Shown here piece after piece: positions 21,666 through 31,284 of a stretch of DNA of 64,000 nucleotides. Under the pieces are notes generated by a model. It was not told where the DNA came from, made no database searches, and worked only from the letters and a program-made list of their open reading frames with translations. This DNA comes from Bimastos eiseni (Eukaryota > Annelida > Clitellata > Crassiclitellata > Lumbricidae). Made by a program: the position numbers and the translations under genes. Where the stretch lies: positions 23,702,589 through 23,766,588 of the forward strand of contig OY365819.1 in the NCBI GenBank assembly GCA_959347315.1. The letters are read 5' to 3'. Each line of letters opens with the position of its first letter. Position 1 is the stretch's first letter.

Positions 21666-21924
21666 ATGTTTTTCTTCAATCCAACTAGTGGCGGCACTGC
21701 ATGGACGCAAAATACGCAATTGCCTCCCGAAAAAGGATACAAAGTCACCATAAATATTTCAACAACAATTTTTAAGGAAATTACTGGTCTTAGTGGTCTC
21801 TACATTAGCAATATACCAAAATTAAAATTTTTATTGTGTTATATCTTTTAATGTTTTTTGTTGTGCAGAACATGCGTATTGCCGCTATTGCGTACCCTAC
21901 ATTACATTAGTATCATCTGTTATA
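21666..21924. other. Spacer between satellite and LINE
   Basis: Nothing is recognised. The phrase TATTGCGTACC near 21884 recurs near 22575, on the other side of the LINE, as if the LINE had split related flanking sequence. Confidence 0.4.
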
Positions 21925-22560
21925 TTTGGGGGTAAACATTACCGATAGACTTAGTTTTGACCAACATATTGACCGGATCTGTATAAAGGCCAGCCAATCA
22001 CTCTATGCACTACGCATCCGTGTTGCTCATAGTCTGTCGGGGACGCGCTTATATGATATAGTTCAGGCTACGTACCTCGCTGGCCTGCCTACTCTATGCT
22101 TCCTCTGCATGATCCGGCTTTGCTAATGCTGGCCAGAGATGGCGTCTCAACGCAATTGTAAGGAAACTGATAGAGCTCAAGTTTCAGTCTTTTGACCAGG
22201 TGACTTTCGATGACCTGTGTGTTCGTGCAGATTCCTCTCTTTTCTCTTCTGTGCTAGGCTACACAATCTTTGCCATGTTCTAAGCTGTCTTTTGCCACCT
22301 TTAAAGATTGTTACCTATTCACTCCGTCCTCGATCGCATAATCGAGAGATCCCGCGTGCTGACGCACTAACTCAATGAGGTTTTATCACCCGAATGCTAT
22401 TTAATTGCATCTATTCGTATTGTGAGTGTAATTAGGCCTACTGTTCTTTGATACTGTGTAATTGATTGTTATGTTTTTTTGAGAGTGTACATTTGTTTCA
22501 CGTTCATGTTAGGATGTACCCGCAGTGCGTTTGCAGGCGGTTCAACAAAGTACATACTTA
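21925..22560 (+). pseudogene. CR1-like LINE 3' fragment, frameshifted
   Basis: The frame 21926-22126 encodes LGVNITDRLSFDQHIDRIC-like sequence with QSLYALRIRVAHSLSG and YDIVQATYLA. This is the post-catalytic thumb region of CR1/jockey-type reverse transcriptases. The frame then shifts and continues (FANAGQRWRLNAIVRKLIEL near 22115-22175), with stops before the 3' UTR. The end, CGCAGTGCGTTTGCAGGCGG plus TTCAACAAAG and CTTACTTA, matches the inverted LINE tail at 53236-53300. It is truncated at the 5' side and dead. Confidence 0.8.
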
Positions 22561-22767
22561 CTTAAATTTTCAACGCTGGCTATTGCGTACCAACTTTTCA
22601 AGGCCAGCGCTGTCACTAAATCCAACTTAGAGTGTTGAACATAATTTGCTTGCTCAATCCAGTTTCTAGTAAAACTTTTGATCATTTCCGCTACATTTTC
22701 GCATTAATATTGTAATCTGTTCATCGTTCCCGCTTCCATTAAAACTGCATTCTAAGGGTATAACTAT
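22561..22767 (+). repeat. 36-bp satellite units
   Basis: Units in the TCAATCCAGTTTCTAGTAAAAC / TCATTTCCGCTACATTT pattern occur at about 22650-22750. The hAT element inserted right after them, with its target duplication at 22760-22767. Confidence 0.6.
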
Positions 22768-23560
22768 CTGGGATGTGGTCTCAAGACCACGGTCTTGGTC
22801 TCGAATGCATCGGTATTGGTCTTGGTATTGGTCTCGGACCATCCTGCGTCGGTCTTGGTCTTAAAGGAACGGTCTTGGTTGGGATTGGTCTCCGTCTTAG
22901 GTCAGCGTTCTTGGTCATTTGCCGTATCAGAGCAATTTCTTTGATATTTGTCGGTTGTTTTCGATTATTAGAGACACCGGATGTTTATGCCCTATGCGCT
23001 TGTTATCGATTTATTGTTGACCATCTATATATACATATTACTATGGGCAAAACACGCATTTGCAATGGAATCAGCCATTTCAAAATTTGCTTTCACAAAT
23101 GTCAAGGTTTTGGATCAATCCAATAATTATGTGGTCGGCTACGTGTAGTCACTGTTAACCTACAATTCCGAGTACAAGTAGGCCTACACCATTCAAACGG
23201 AACGTTAATCTACACTTGGTCATATGTCTTATATATTTAGTACATATCGTATACTTTTTAAGTAATTCATAGTGTGATGTTCTCAGGCCGAAGCCAAGGT
23301 CTAAACCCGCAAAAGTTCAGACTGCAGGCCAGTAAAACTGTTTTCTGGACCATTATTAAGATTAGTATTCTTCAGCAATAAAATTAATGTTTTATGCGTG
23401 TTATTCCGTTTTAACGTCTTAATAAATTGAATTGTTTATAAAAGAGTTTCGGTCTTGGTCTCGGACCACCCGGTCTTGGTCTTGGACCACCCGGTCTTGG
23501 TCTTGGACCTCTCGGTCTTGGTCTCGAGGTTTTGGTCTCTTGCCCAACACTGATAACTAT
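22760..23560 (+). mobile_element. hAT-like non-autonomous element, 8-bp target duplication
   Basis: The element spans 22768-23552, flanked by perfect ATAACTAT repeats at 22760-22767 and 23553-23560. Both ends are filled with GGTCTTGGTCTCGG-type 12-bp repeats (22770-22915 and 23448-23540). The right end, CCCAACACTG, gives the hAT-style CAGTGTTGGG on the other strand, while the left end is decayed (CTGGGATG). No transposase frame is present. The insertion is within the 36-bp satellite. Confidence 0.75.
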
Positions 23561-23765
23561 TCACGCTTACATTTAAATCGCTTTCTTAACATTAATCCAG
23601 CTTCAAGTTTATATCTTATCATTCCAACGTCCATTTGAACAACATCATTTCATCAATCCAGCTCCTAGTTAAGTAGCAATCCTTTCATCATTTCCGCATC
23701 CATACTGCTGATCAATCCAGCTTCTATTAAACGAATTTATTTTCATCATTCCACATCTACACTGT
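23561..23765 (+). repeat. 36-bp satellite continuing after the hAT insertion
   Basis: About five units (ATTAATCCAGCTTCAAGTTT, CATTCCAACGTCCATTTG, CATCAATCCAGCTCCTAGTT and so on) show the A/B alternation. They are the continuation of the array at 22650. Confidence 0.75.
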
Positions 23766-24864
23766 GTCTGGATGAAAAAGTAGCACCCAACAAAAAGTGT
23801 CACAACTCGTTCAAAACTGTAAGTATTTGCCTGAAATTTTAAACTCAACAACAGTGACCATATTTACACGAGATCCCAAAGCCGTTTGGAAATATTCGTG
23901 AAATTGTCAAATTTATGAGCGATTGCGATGGAACACTGAAAAATTAAAGTTTCCAACATAGGCCCTTACTTACGCCGACTCTGTGACGTCGTCATCGATG
24001 ATATACGTCACTTGGTTTGGTGTAAGCAATAAAAAAATGGCGTTTACAGAAGAAGATAAAATTTTAATTAAAGTACTCAGGCAAGAACATGGTTATGGAG
24101 CGAAAAGGTATCTGAAGGATTGTTCGAATAAAGGCTGGTGTCTTTCGTCTGTGATTAAGTTATTGAAGAAGATCGATGAAACGGGCACAGTGGAGCGAAA
24201 ACCTGGCAGTGGCCAAAAACGCACGACACGCACTGTTGAAAACGTTGAGTTGGTTGAGAGGCTGGCATTAAGCCAAGAAAATGCACCAGGAACCCATAGA
24301 ACAGTGCGTCATATTTCGAAGGATATTGGGATTCCGAGGACGTGAAACTGGTTTATTTTAGGAAGAGGCGAGCACAAGAGCTAACAAGAGCAAAGAAACT
24401 GGCACGTCTTGAACGCGCGAAGCATCTGCTAAAGAAATAGCCCGAACACACAGTTCCATTCATATGGTTTACGGACGAAAAAGTTTTTACCGTCGCTCCT
24501 CCTGTCAACCTCCAGAACGATCGCGTTATGCGGTGGAAGGAACGTGGCAGAAAAATATGCCAGCTGAACGTCGCCTCGAAACACGTTCACACTTTTCAAA
24601 GTCACTAATGGTCTCAGTCGGCGTGTCAACCCTAGGGTGCACTGATTTGATCTTCGTTGAGCCGGGTGTGAAGGTGAATGGTGCGTACTATCGCGATGTG
24701 TTGCTCGCTCAGCATATGCTTTCTGCCATCAAGCACGTGTCTGGCGGCTACTTCACATTCCAACAAGACAGTGCCTCTGCGCACCGAGCACGTGAGACCA
24801 TTGCTCTACTGTCCCGGGAGACACCCGACTTCATAGCACCGCAGCTGTGGCCACAGTGTAGTTA
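23766..24864 (+). pseudogene. Tc1/mariner transposase, frameshifted and 3'-truncated
   Basis: The left end resembles a Tc1/mariner terminus (TGTCTGGATGAAAAAGTAGC at 23766-23785). The first frame (24037-24345) carries the N-terminal helix-turn-helix domain with KTIR-type features such as TGTVERKPGSGQKRTTRT. The region then breaks near 24345. The first catalytic aspartate is in WFTDEKVFTVAPP (24467-24505, another frame). A later frame (24605-24864) has MVSVGVSTLGCTDLIFVEPG and FQQDSASAHRARET with the second catalytic aspartate. Homology stops at ETPDFIAPQLWP near 24855. There the usual third catalytic motif (NSPDLNP type) should follow; instead the 36-bp satellite resumes. The element is therefore dead by frameshifts and a 3' deletion. 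Confidence 0.85.
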
Positions 24865-25485
24865 ATCAGAAATCATTTCAGCAATCAGTTTCTAGTTAAG
24901 TATGAACCATTTCGTCATTCCCGCTTCCATTCTCCTTCTCCACCTACTTACTCATTGGACTGCGAATGACTACAATAATTATTAATCAAAAGTATCAATT
25001 AATCTGAAAAATTGTATCAATTAATGTTCACCAATGTAATGAAAGAATTTAATAAAACATAGTGACTGGTAATTTCTAATATGACGTTTTCTTACTATGT
25101 ATTTTTTTAGTTGAATCACCTTTATCCCCTCTGTTTAATCGGTACTTCAATTTTAATTCACCGCAGCGCATTGAAACCGAAATGCATGTAATTTTAGTTC
25201 GCCGCTAACCTGTTTATGGGCGGGCAGAGTACAGTAGGCCTACTGTGGTGGCTATAATAGCGTCACAAGTGAATTGAAATTGAAGTACCGTCTAATCAAC
25301 GATTGAGTTGAATCAACTTTATCTCTTTTGTCTAATCTAAAGTCAACGATGGTTTCTACCACGGTGTAAGATAACTTGCGCCATGGTTTCTGCATGCAAT
25401 GTTTTCATTTACGTGGATAATTTGTTATGCGACAAAACTGTGATGCAATAAAAACAGTGTAGGGCCTATGTTTGTTTCTGTTTAG
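24865..25485. repeat. Satellite units and a small inverted-repeat element, intronic
   Basis: 24870-24935 holds two 36-bp satellite units. 25131-25161 and 25269-25300 are inverted repeats (TTAATCGGTACTTCAATTTT against GAAATTGAAGTACCGTCTAA). They are flanked by direct repeats GTTGAATCA-CTTTAT near 25110 and 25307, which suggests a small MITE. The region ends at the acceptor TTTCTGTTTAG of the next exon. Confidence 0.6.
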
Positions 25486-25770
25486 AAATCTATGGAAACG
25501 CCAAGAAGAGATATGTGATCATTAGGAACAGCAGGAATTATCTGTTAGAAAATATTAAGTCCGATGAGTTAATCGCTTCACTTTTCTCTCTCGACTGCAT
25601 AACGGAAGAACAAAGTCACAGAATTCAACGACAAAGTTTATGTCGAGATAAGAATGCCGAGCTATTGTTCGTCGTGAGCTCTTTCGATGACAACAAGTTT
25701 TCCAATTTCGTCAAATGTCTCCGACAAACCAACCAGAAGACAGTGGCAAAGATCATAGAAAATGGAGGAG
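25486..25770 (+). CDS. Gene A: CARD-like death-fold exon
   Basis: This 285-bp exon has the acceptor CTGTTTAG (ends 25485) and the donor GTATAG (25771). It is phase 1 at both ends. It encodes about 95 residues with a CARD-like pattern: RNSRNYLLENIKSDELIASL (helices 1-2), then CITEEQSHRIQRQ, KNAELLFVVSSFDDNKFSNF and VKCLRQTNQKTVAKIIENGG. The N-R-x2-L, ITEEQ and F..F...LR.T.Q features are those of caspase-recruitment domains. CARDs make homotypic contacts in apoptosis and inflammatory signalling in the cytosol. Gene B carries the same exon at 47573-47286 with similar length and identical phases. The domain assignment rests on pattern recognition without a profile search. Confidence 0.75.
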
Positions 25771-26310
25771 GTATAGGCTACACCCCAAACTTGATTTAAG
25801 ATTAAGCTTAACATGAAGCGTTTTTGCCTTATAATAATAATACTTGCAAAGGCTATATTTATATCGAATTATTTCAAGATTGCCCGAGATCCAAAATCGT
25901 TGTCACAATTAATTATGCCCTCCATCAGTCAGTTAACCAATTAATCAAACATAAGCACCTTTAAGCCTTACCCCTCCAATTATTATATCAAGCGCATTAA
26001 ATTTGGCCGCTGAGAGCGGCCTCAGGATTGGTAAGGGATAATGTTCACTAAAATAGATCATAATTATCACCGTGTAAGATTATATTCAGGAACAGCAGAA
26101 AATAATATGAAATCTCACTAGTGATTGCATTAACTATGGTTAACATTTGTATAGTAGTAAGCAATAGGTGTACCTAAAGAGAACGGACAGTTTTGCTAGA
26201 TGCGGCTGCCCCGTTATCTTGATAGTTCGGATATTGAAATGCGTCTTTTATACTATTACATATAGGTGTATTAAAAATCAATGTGCAGAGTCGGGGTGCG
26301 AAGTGTACAG
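25771..26310 (+). other. Gene A intron
   Basis: This short intron holds no recognised repeats. The acceptor of the next exon is uncertain: CAG at 26286-26288 or ACAG at 26307-26310. Only the second keeps phase 1. Confidence 0.5.
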
Positions 26311-26690
26311 CATCTATTGAAACACTGCGCCTTCATCAAGCAATCGAAGATCTTCAAAACAGAGCCAAACCAAGGTCACATCGGGCTGATAAATTCATAA
26401 TTCAACTAAGGGATAACGGAATAGAAATCCTGAGCTCTCATCTGAATAGACAGACTCTGGTCGTTTGGATCTGGTGCCAGTCACAAACAGCTATTGAATA
26501 TATTAAGAATTTGTATGAATCGAACCAGCTGAGTGATGTGATCTTTAAAAATATTCAACCATCCTCTTCAAAGATGATCAAAGTTGATACGAATCAATTC
26601 AAGAAAACCATTGGCAAGTTTTCTTACAACAACCTCACTGTAAAGGATTTGTTTACATGTAATCAACATTGTAACTTACTGATGTGTGTC
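26311..26690 (+). CDS. Gene A: conserved third module (possibly TRADD-N-like)
   Basis: The exon encodes about 110-125 residues: SIETLRLHQAIEDLQNRAKP, RSHRADKFIIQLRDNGIEIL, LVVWIWCQSQTAIEYIKNLY, ESNQLSDVIFKNIQ and FKKTIGKF. The paralogous exon at 45128-44746 is clearly homologous and adds about 13 residues at its start. The beta-strand VWIWC-x-SQ followed by a helix that includes LYESNQL resembles the small alpha/beta domain of TRADD-N-like proteins, where a hydrophobic strand with Cys precedes a helix of the L-x2-LYxSxxL type. This is inference, and the domain may be novel. The 3' border is unclear: homology with gene B ends near GKF (26620), and no donor with the phase needed by the propeller exon is obvious. 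A small exon may be missing between them. Confidence 0.55.
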
Positions 26691-27722
26691 TGTTTGATTA
26701 TTATTGAGCGAAGAGGTATATGATACATAATTACATAGTATATGATGTAAAAGCTATATATAGGGATAGTAAGTATTTAAACCGTCACAGGTGAGTGGCA
26801 GAATATATCAGGTAATTAAAAGAGAATGATATTAAAATCTGTTACTGTATGTTTGTTTAAATCTATATAGTTTGATTATTAATCAAATTACCTACCCACC
26901 CATTTTCGCTTTCACTTCCTGTCTGAATAAATCTACTGCTTGATGTTATTGCTTGGACATTGAAACAACATAAATCAACAGCACACAAACTCATGTTAAC
27001 AATAATTAAACTCCTACCTCCTCTATGTACCCAACCAATCATCAGTAATACCCATAGTTGCTAGCAACTATACTCTTCCACCAAATGACAACATTCACTT
27101 TATCCCAGATCCTATAATAAATATACTTATTCATGTATTATAATCTTGGAACTTTACTTTCATCTTTATTTGTAATTTAAGTCTCTCATGTTGTCACTTC
27201 TATGTAAAATTGCCTCTATTCTTATTAGACGAATATAACACATAATTTTACGTCCCAAGGTATTAAAAGACTAATTATTAACCAACCAGCTATTAGCACT
27301 CATTCAGTACGTGAACATAATGAATGAATGCTAATAGCTAGTTAACAATGAATTATTACATATGTGAGGTCAAGGGTCAAAACCCATCACTTGTCTTTTT
27401 TGACTTTTTCGTTATATCATATTCTACAATGCATGTGCTTCCAAATACTTTTTACAGAATTTAACGATAACGTTTATTGAAACAAAATAGCTTTATTCTA
27501 ACTTAAGTTATACTCATTTGACTCTTTCATTAGTAAAATCATGACAACTGATAAAATCGAAGTCAAAGTTTCCGAATATTCGTGTCATCGAAGTTCCTAG
27601 CAACCATTACTCGAGTTCTCCACAATTTTGCTGGGCAACAATGGGCTATATTCTATGTGAAATAAAGTAGCCTACAGGGCAATGTTATTGCGCATTAATA
27701 CTTATTTTAGTTCTTATTTTAG
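26691..27722 (+). other. Gene A intron with a 22-bp hairpin
   Basis: The intron is AT-rich. Arms 27285-27306 and 27321-27342 form an inverted repeat with two mismatches (core GCTATTAGCA). It ends at the acceptor TTCTTATTTTAG (27711-27722). No transposon is recognised. Confidence 0.6.
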
Positions 27723-28612
27723 TCGTGTGTCCGTTTTCCGTCAGCTTTACGTACAGAATCGACGTAGCAAGAAATAAAGATGTGTTTGGAGTGACTAAAC
27801 TGCGACATGAAATCTACGTCCTCTGCAGATCATTTCCAAATGTAATAAGTATCTTTGAAGATGAAAGTCCGTTTCGTCTTCAGAAGATGGTCAACATAAA
27901 AAAAATTATCTCCCCCGTTGACATTGGATCCAGCGAGAAGGAAAATTGTCTCTACGTTCCCGATCAGAAATGCGTCTGGAAAGTTGCCAGAGAAAAGGGT
28001 GAGCAGCACAAAATCATCAAATGGCTGACCACTGATTATTACCCATTTACTTTGTCCGTGTCCAGTGATGGTCAGTTGTTGGTGGTCAATGATTCGTCGT
28101 CCGTTCTGATGATCTACGGATCAAACGCTGAACTTATTCGATCCATTCAGTTACCAAAAGACATAGAAATACCTCGTCATGCAGTGGAAACATCCATCGG
28201 GAATTTTGTCGTCCTTCACGAATGGATGGAAAAGCAAAAGGAGAAAGAAATTGGGTCAATTGCTGGGGAGAGGGTAATGAAGTGTGGTATACTTGAGTTG
28301 ACAGGAGATGGACAGATGATCATCCGTCGTTTTATTCCTTCAAATGAAACACAAGAACTGAATAATCCTATCTATCTCTCACTCGATTCGGATGATCGAG
28401 TGTTTGTGGCTGACTATGGTAATGACAGAGTAATTCTCTTGGATTCAAATCTTAAATGGAACCGAATTCTCTGCCCAACAAGTGAAGACAACGAAGAAAT
28501 AAAGATCCGAAAGCCACAGCGATTGTGTTACGACGAAGAAATGAAGCAAATGATCGTCGGGGAAGATTTTGAAGGACACGGAGTTAATGTTTGCACTTTG
28601 AGTCGAAATTAA
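27723..28612 (+). CDS. Gene A: terminal NHL-like beta-propeller exon
   Basis: This 890-bp last exon enters in phase 1 and ends at a TAA, giving about 295 residues. It reads as a multi-blade beta-propeller. Blade-like segments include VFGVTKLRHEIYVLC, ENCLYVPDQKCVWKVAREKG, TDYYPFTLSVSSDGQLLVVN, VETSIGNFVVLHEW, and the clear NHL-type repeat DDRVFVADYGNDRVILLDSN with LKWNRIL. A final blade lies near KPQRLCYDEEMKQMIVGEDF. NHL-like propellers usually bind proteins or RNA, and many lie at the C-terminus of multi-domain regulators such as TRIM-NHL proteins. There is no signal peptide or membrane segment in this exon. The copy in gene B (43508-42583) is alignable over its whole length. The open frame over almost 300 codons, among dead transposons, argues for selection. 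Confidence 0.8.
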
Positions 28613-28884
28613 ACTTACTTTTCATCAGCGGGATCTCACAAACATTCCTTCTCATTTATCGAAGCCTTTGATGCAAGCACCAGGTGCGATCACTTACCGG
28701 AATATCGTGCTAGCTGACACAAAGTAGTTGTAAATTTCACCTTAGCATCTGTACCACTGTTGACATAGGTAGGACAATAGTCAAACAACTTTATAGACAT
28801 GTGCTGAGAATTATTATTTCATATTATTTCGCAAAAGAAATCTCCAAATCAGGCAACAATACACTTGTTAAATATAAGATCATG
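28613..28884 (+). other. Presumed 3' UTR and downstream of gene A
   Basis: I see no canonical AATAAA in this stretch, so the 3' end is not placed. Confidence 0.35.
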
Positions 28885-29140
28885 GTTGCCGCGGTAGTTT
28901 AGAGGCCTGCCGCAGCCTACTGACTGTAATTGAGGAAGACTATTCCAGCCGCCGGTATGCTAGAATCATCTTCCACCCGACATCAGCTTGACAGCCTCAG
29001 TAGACTTCTTCAGTTCAAAGCTTAAGACTCACCTTTTTTGCAAGGCTTATCTCGCCGTTTAGTTGTATAGCGATATTTTAGTTTATTTATTTATTTTCAA
29101 TGAATTTGATATAGCGCCTCTTCAGGAAATCTACTCTGAG
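28885..29140 (+). pseudogene. CR1-like LINE 3' scrap
   Basis: The frame near 28969-29045 reads NHLPPDISLTASVDFFSSKL and KTHLFCKAYL, the conserved C-terminal tail of CR1/jockey-type LINE proteins. It is followed by a 3' UTR with ATATAGCGCCTCTTCAGG. Only about 250 bp remain. Confidence 0.65.
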
Positions 29141-29820
29141 GCACTCCTTGCGCTAGACATGCTCTTAAGTGTCATTTAAACATCTGTTAGAATATTAATT
29201 AGCAAAACAACGCATAGTAAGCTGTACGAGTTGCCAATGGCTGGCCCACGCACAAGCGTGGAACCAAACCAACGGATTCCCGTCAACAGATGGCATGGAT
29301 GTTCAGAGTTTCTAGGTCAAGCTGTGTCAAAAAGGTAGATCGACGACTGCCAAAAACAATTCGCAAAACACGGCGCCATATAAATTGTCATTATTATTTT
29401 CGCCCTGAGGTGCATGTACATGTACTTCGTTCCCCCAGGGACTTAGAAATTATTATTAAAATAGTTGTCCGGAGGGTCAGGCCTCGTCTTCAGGGGTCAA
29501 AGGGCTTAAATGAATTATTATTATAAAATTAATATTAATAAGACTTGTCTGGTTCTGCACGCATGCCGCTTTATAAATCTTGGTCCAATATTAGACTAAT
29601 GACGAAGTCCTGGCTTTTTTCAACAACCAATTTCGGGAACGCTTTGTCCAGATAACAATAGCCAACATAGACACAATTAACACCTCTCTACAAGCGCCTA
29701 TTAATCGCCATCTGATGCTTCAATGCAGTCGCTTCTCATATCATTTTTTGGTAATCCTGTAGTTTAGCGTATTATATTCCACAAAAAATCATCAGAAAAA
29801 CAGCGTATTTAATTATTTGG
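29141..29820. other. No gene recognised
   Basis: The frame 29290-29526 (+) has no recognisable domain. Nothing else stands out. Confidence 0.4.
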
Positions 29821-30330
29821 CGTGAATAGATGTTGAACTGTAGTTCAAATGGAGACGGGATCGATGAAAAAGTTAAATGTCCAAGTTGAAACTGGATTGA
29901 TGAAAGAAGTTATACTGAAATGGAAGCTGGATCGGTGAAAATATGCTCGATTGATGCGAGAATGTCGTTACGATCGACGTGGAATCGACAAAGCCGAGTA
30001 CGCGAGCATAAACCCGATTGATGAAAATAAATATACCGCAATGGAAGCTGGATTGATGAAAATAAATATACTTAAATGGAAGCTGGATCGAAGAAGAGAA
30101 TTACGCATGAATGGAAGCCTAATCGGTGAAAATAGCATGTATAATTAGAAGTTTGATTGATGACAAAATATCGCGATGAAATCTAGTCGAATTTCTGATC
30201 AACATTTTGTTTAATGAAAAACGCCTTCTAGGCATACTCTAAAACACACTTTCAAAATTCCTTTTATAGATCCAGCTTCCATTTAAAGCATATTTATTAT
30301 CATTAATCCAGTTTCTACTTGCAAAATACA
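29821..30330. repeat. 36-bp satellite array with orientation switch
   Basis: About nine units of the GGAAGCTGGATTGATGAAAA type lie at 29850-30175. After a spacer, two units in the opposite orientation (AGATCCAGCTTCCATTTAAA, TTAATCCAGTTTCTACTTGC) lie at 30265-30320. This is the same foldback layout as at 20437-21665. Confidence 0.8.
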
Positions 30331-30506
30331 TGATATAATGAAGGAAATAATAAAATACCCAAAAATACAGGATAAGAACTGAACAAGAATTAAATTCGCT
30401 AAATTACAGGTTTAGGCTACCCACTTTTTTGCACGCAGCACGACAAACGAATAACATAACTGATACCTCAGGTGAAAAAATTTTGGCTATCCTGTCAACG
30501 GCTTTC
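30331..30506. other. Spacer
   Basis: Nothing is recognised. It ends at the hAT target duplication. Confidence 0.4.
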
Positions 30507-31284
30507 CCAAATTCCAGAGTTGTAAGTTCTCGAGACAGTGTCTCGGTCTCGAGACAGTTTTTCAGTGTCTCGGTCTCGGGACTGTCTGGGTCTCGAGGTA
30601 GTGTCTCGAATTTTTAGAAACTGTCTTGAAGTTAACGTCTTGTTCTGTCTCGAACAAACGGTCTCGATAAGTTTCGCGTTAACTGTCTAAAAATTTTGCG
30701 CTAGAAGCTCAAACCGGAATCTACGAGAAACGCTAATTTTGGTTAACGCGCGAGTTAATTGAAATCAATTCAATTATTTTAAATTGGAAAAATGTCTGAG
30801 AGAGCTCCTGAAATTGTGAAGTTTCCTTTTACGCAATTTGAAGTTATTGACAAGCAATAGCTATGCCATTGTTGTAAAACCACCATAACCGAAACGATCG
30901 GAACAACTTTGAGTTGGTATCGAATTTCCTTGTTTAAAATCGTTTAGAATATTTCAGAGGTGTCTAAAAAGGATTTATTTATGCTATTCAGAAGATAGGC
31001 TGAAGGAGAGATATAGAAAAAGATAAAACGCGGCAATATAAAAACTGTTCTCGGGAATTGGTACTATATACAAATTGAAATTACGAATGAACACTTTTCC
31101 CGAAAACTGATACATTAGTATTTTGCAGCCTTTTAAATAAGATAACTTGTCCTTTACTGTCTCGTACTGTTTTGAGCCTAGGGTCTCGGTCTCGGTCTTG
31201 GTGCCTCAGTGTCTCGGTCTCGCCACCTCACTGTCTCGTCTTGGTCTTGAACTTTCAAATCTTGCATACAACACTGCCAAATTC
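30507..31284 (+). mobile_element. hAT element, 762 bp, with perfect 8-bp target duplication
   Basis: The element spans 30515-31276. Target duplications CCAAATTC sit at 30507-30514 and 31277-31284. The terminal inverted repeats are CAGAGTTGTA at the left and TACAACACTG at the right, next to GTCTCGGTCTCG arrays. The 8-bp duplication and CAGNGTTG ends are the hAT signature. The interior keeps only the N-terminal start of a transposase, so the copy is non-autonomous. It is a sister of 15060-15813. Confidence 0.9.
30792..30945 (+). pseudogene. hAT transposase N-terminus with BED-like zinc-finger start
   Basis: Starting at ATG 30792 the frame gives MSERAPEIVKFPFTQFEVID and stops at the TAG at 30858-30860. 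Just past the stop the same frame reads LCHCCKTTITETIGTTLS. This has the spaced cysteines and GTT of BED-type zinc fingers used by hAT transposases to bind their ends. Everything downstream (core RNase-H fold, dimerisation domain) is missing. The same stop codon is present in the copy at 15.3 kb, so it predates amplification, or the internal-deletion copy was mobilised as such. Confidence 0.55.

Noticed and set aside
28885..28975. Possible tRNA-like start (GGTTGCCGCGGTAGTTTAGAG)
   Set aside because: The remaining arms do not form a cloverleaf and the sequence continues into a LINE 3' fragment.
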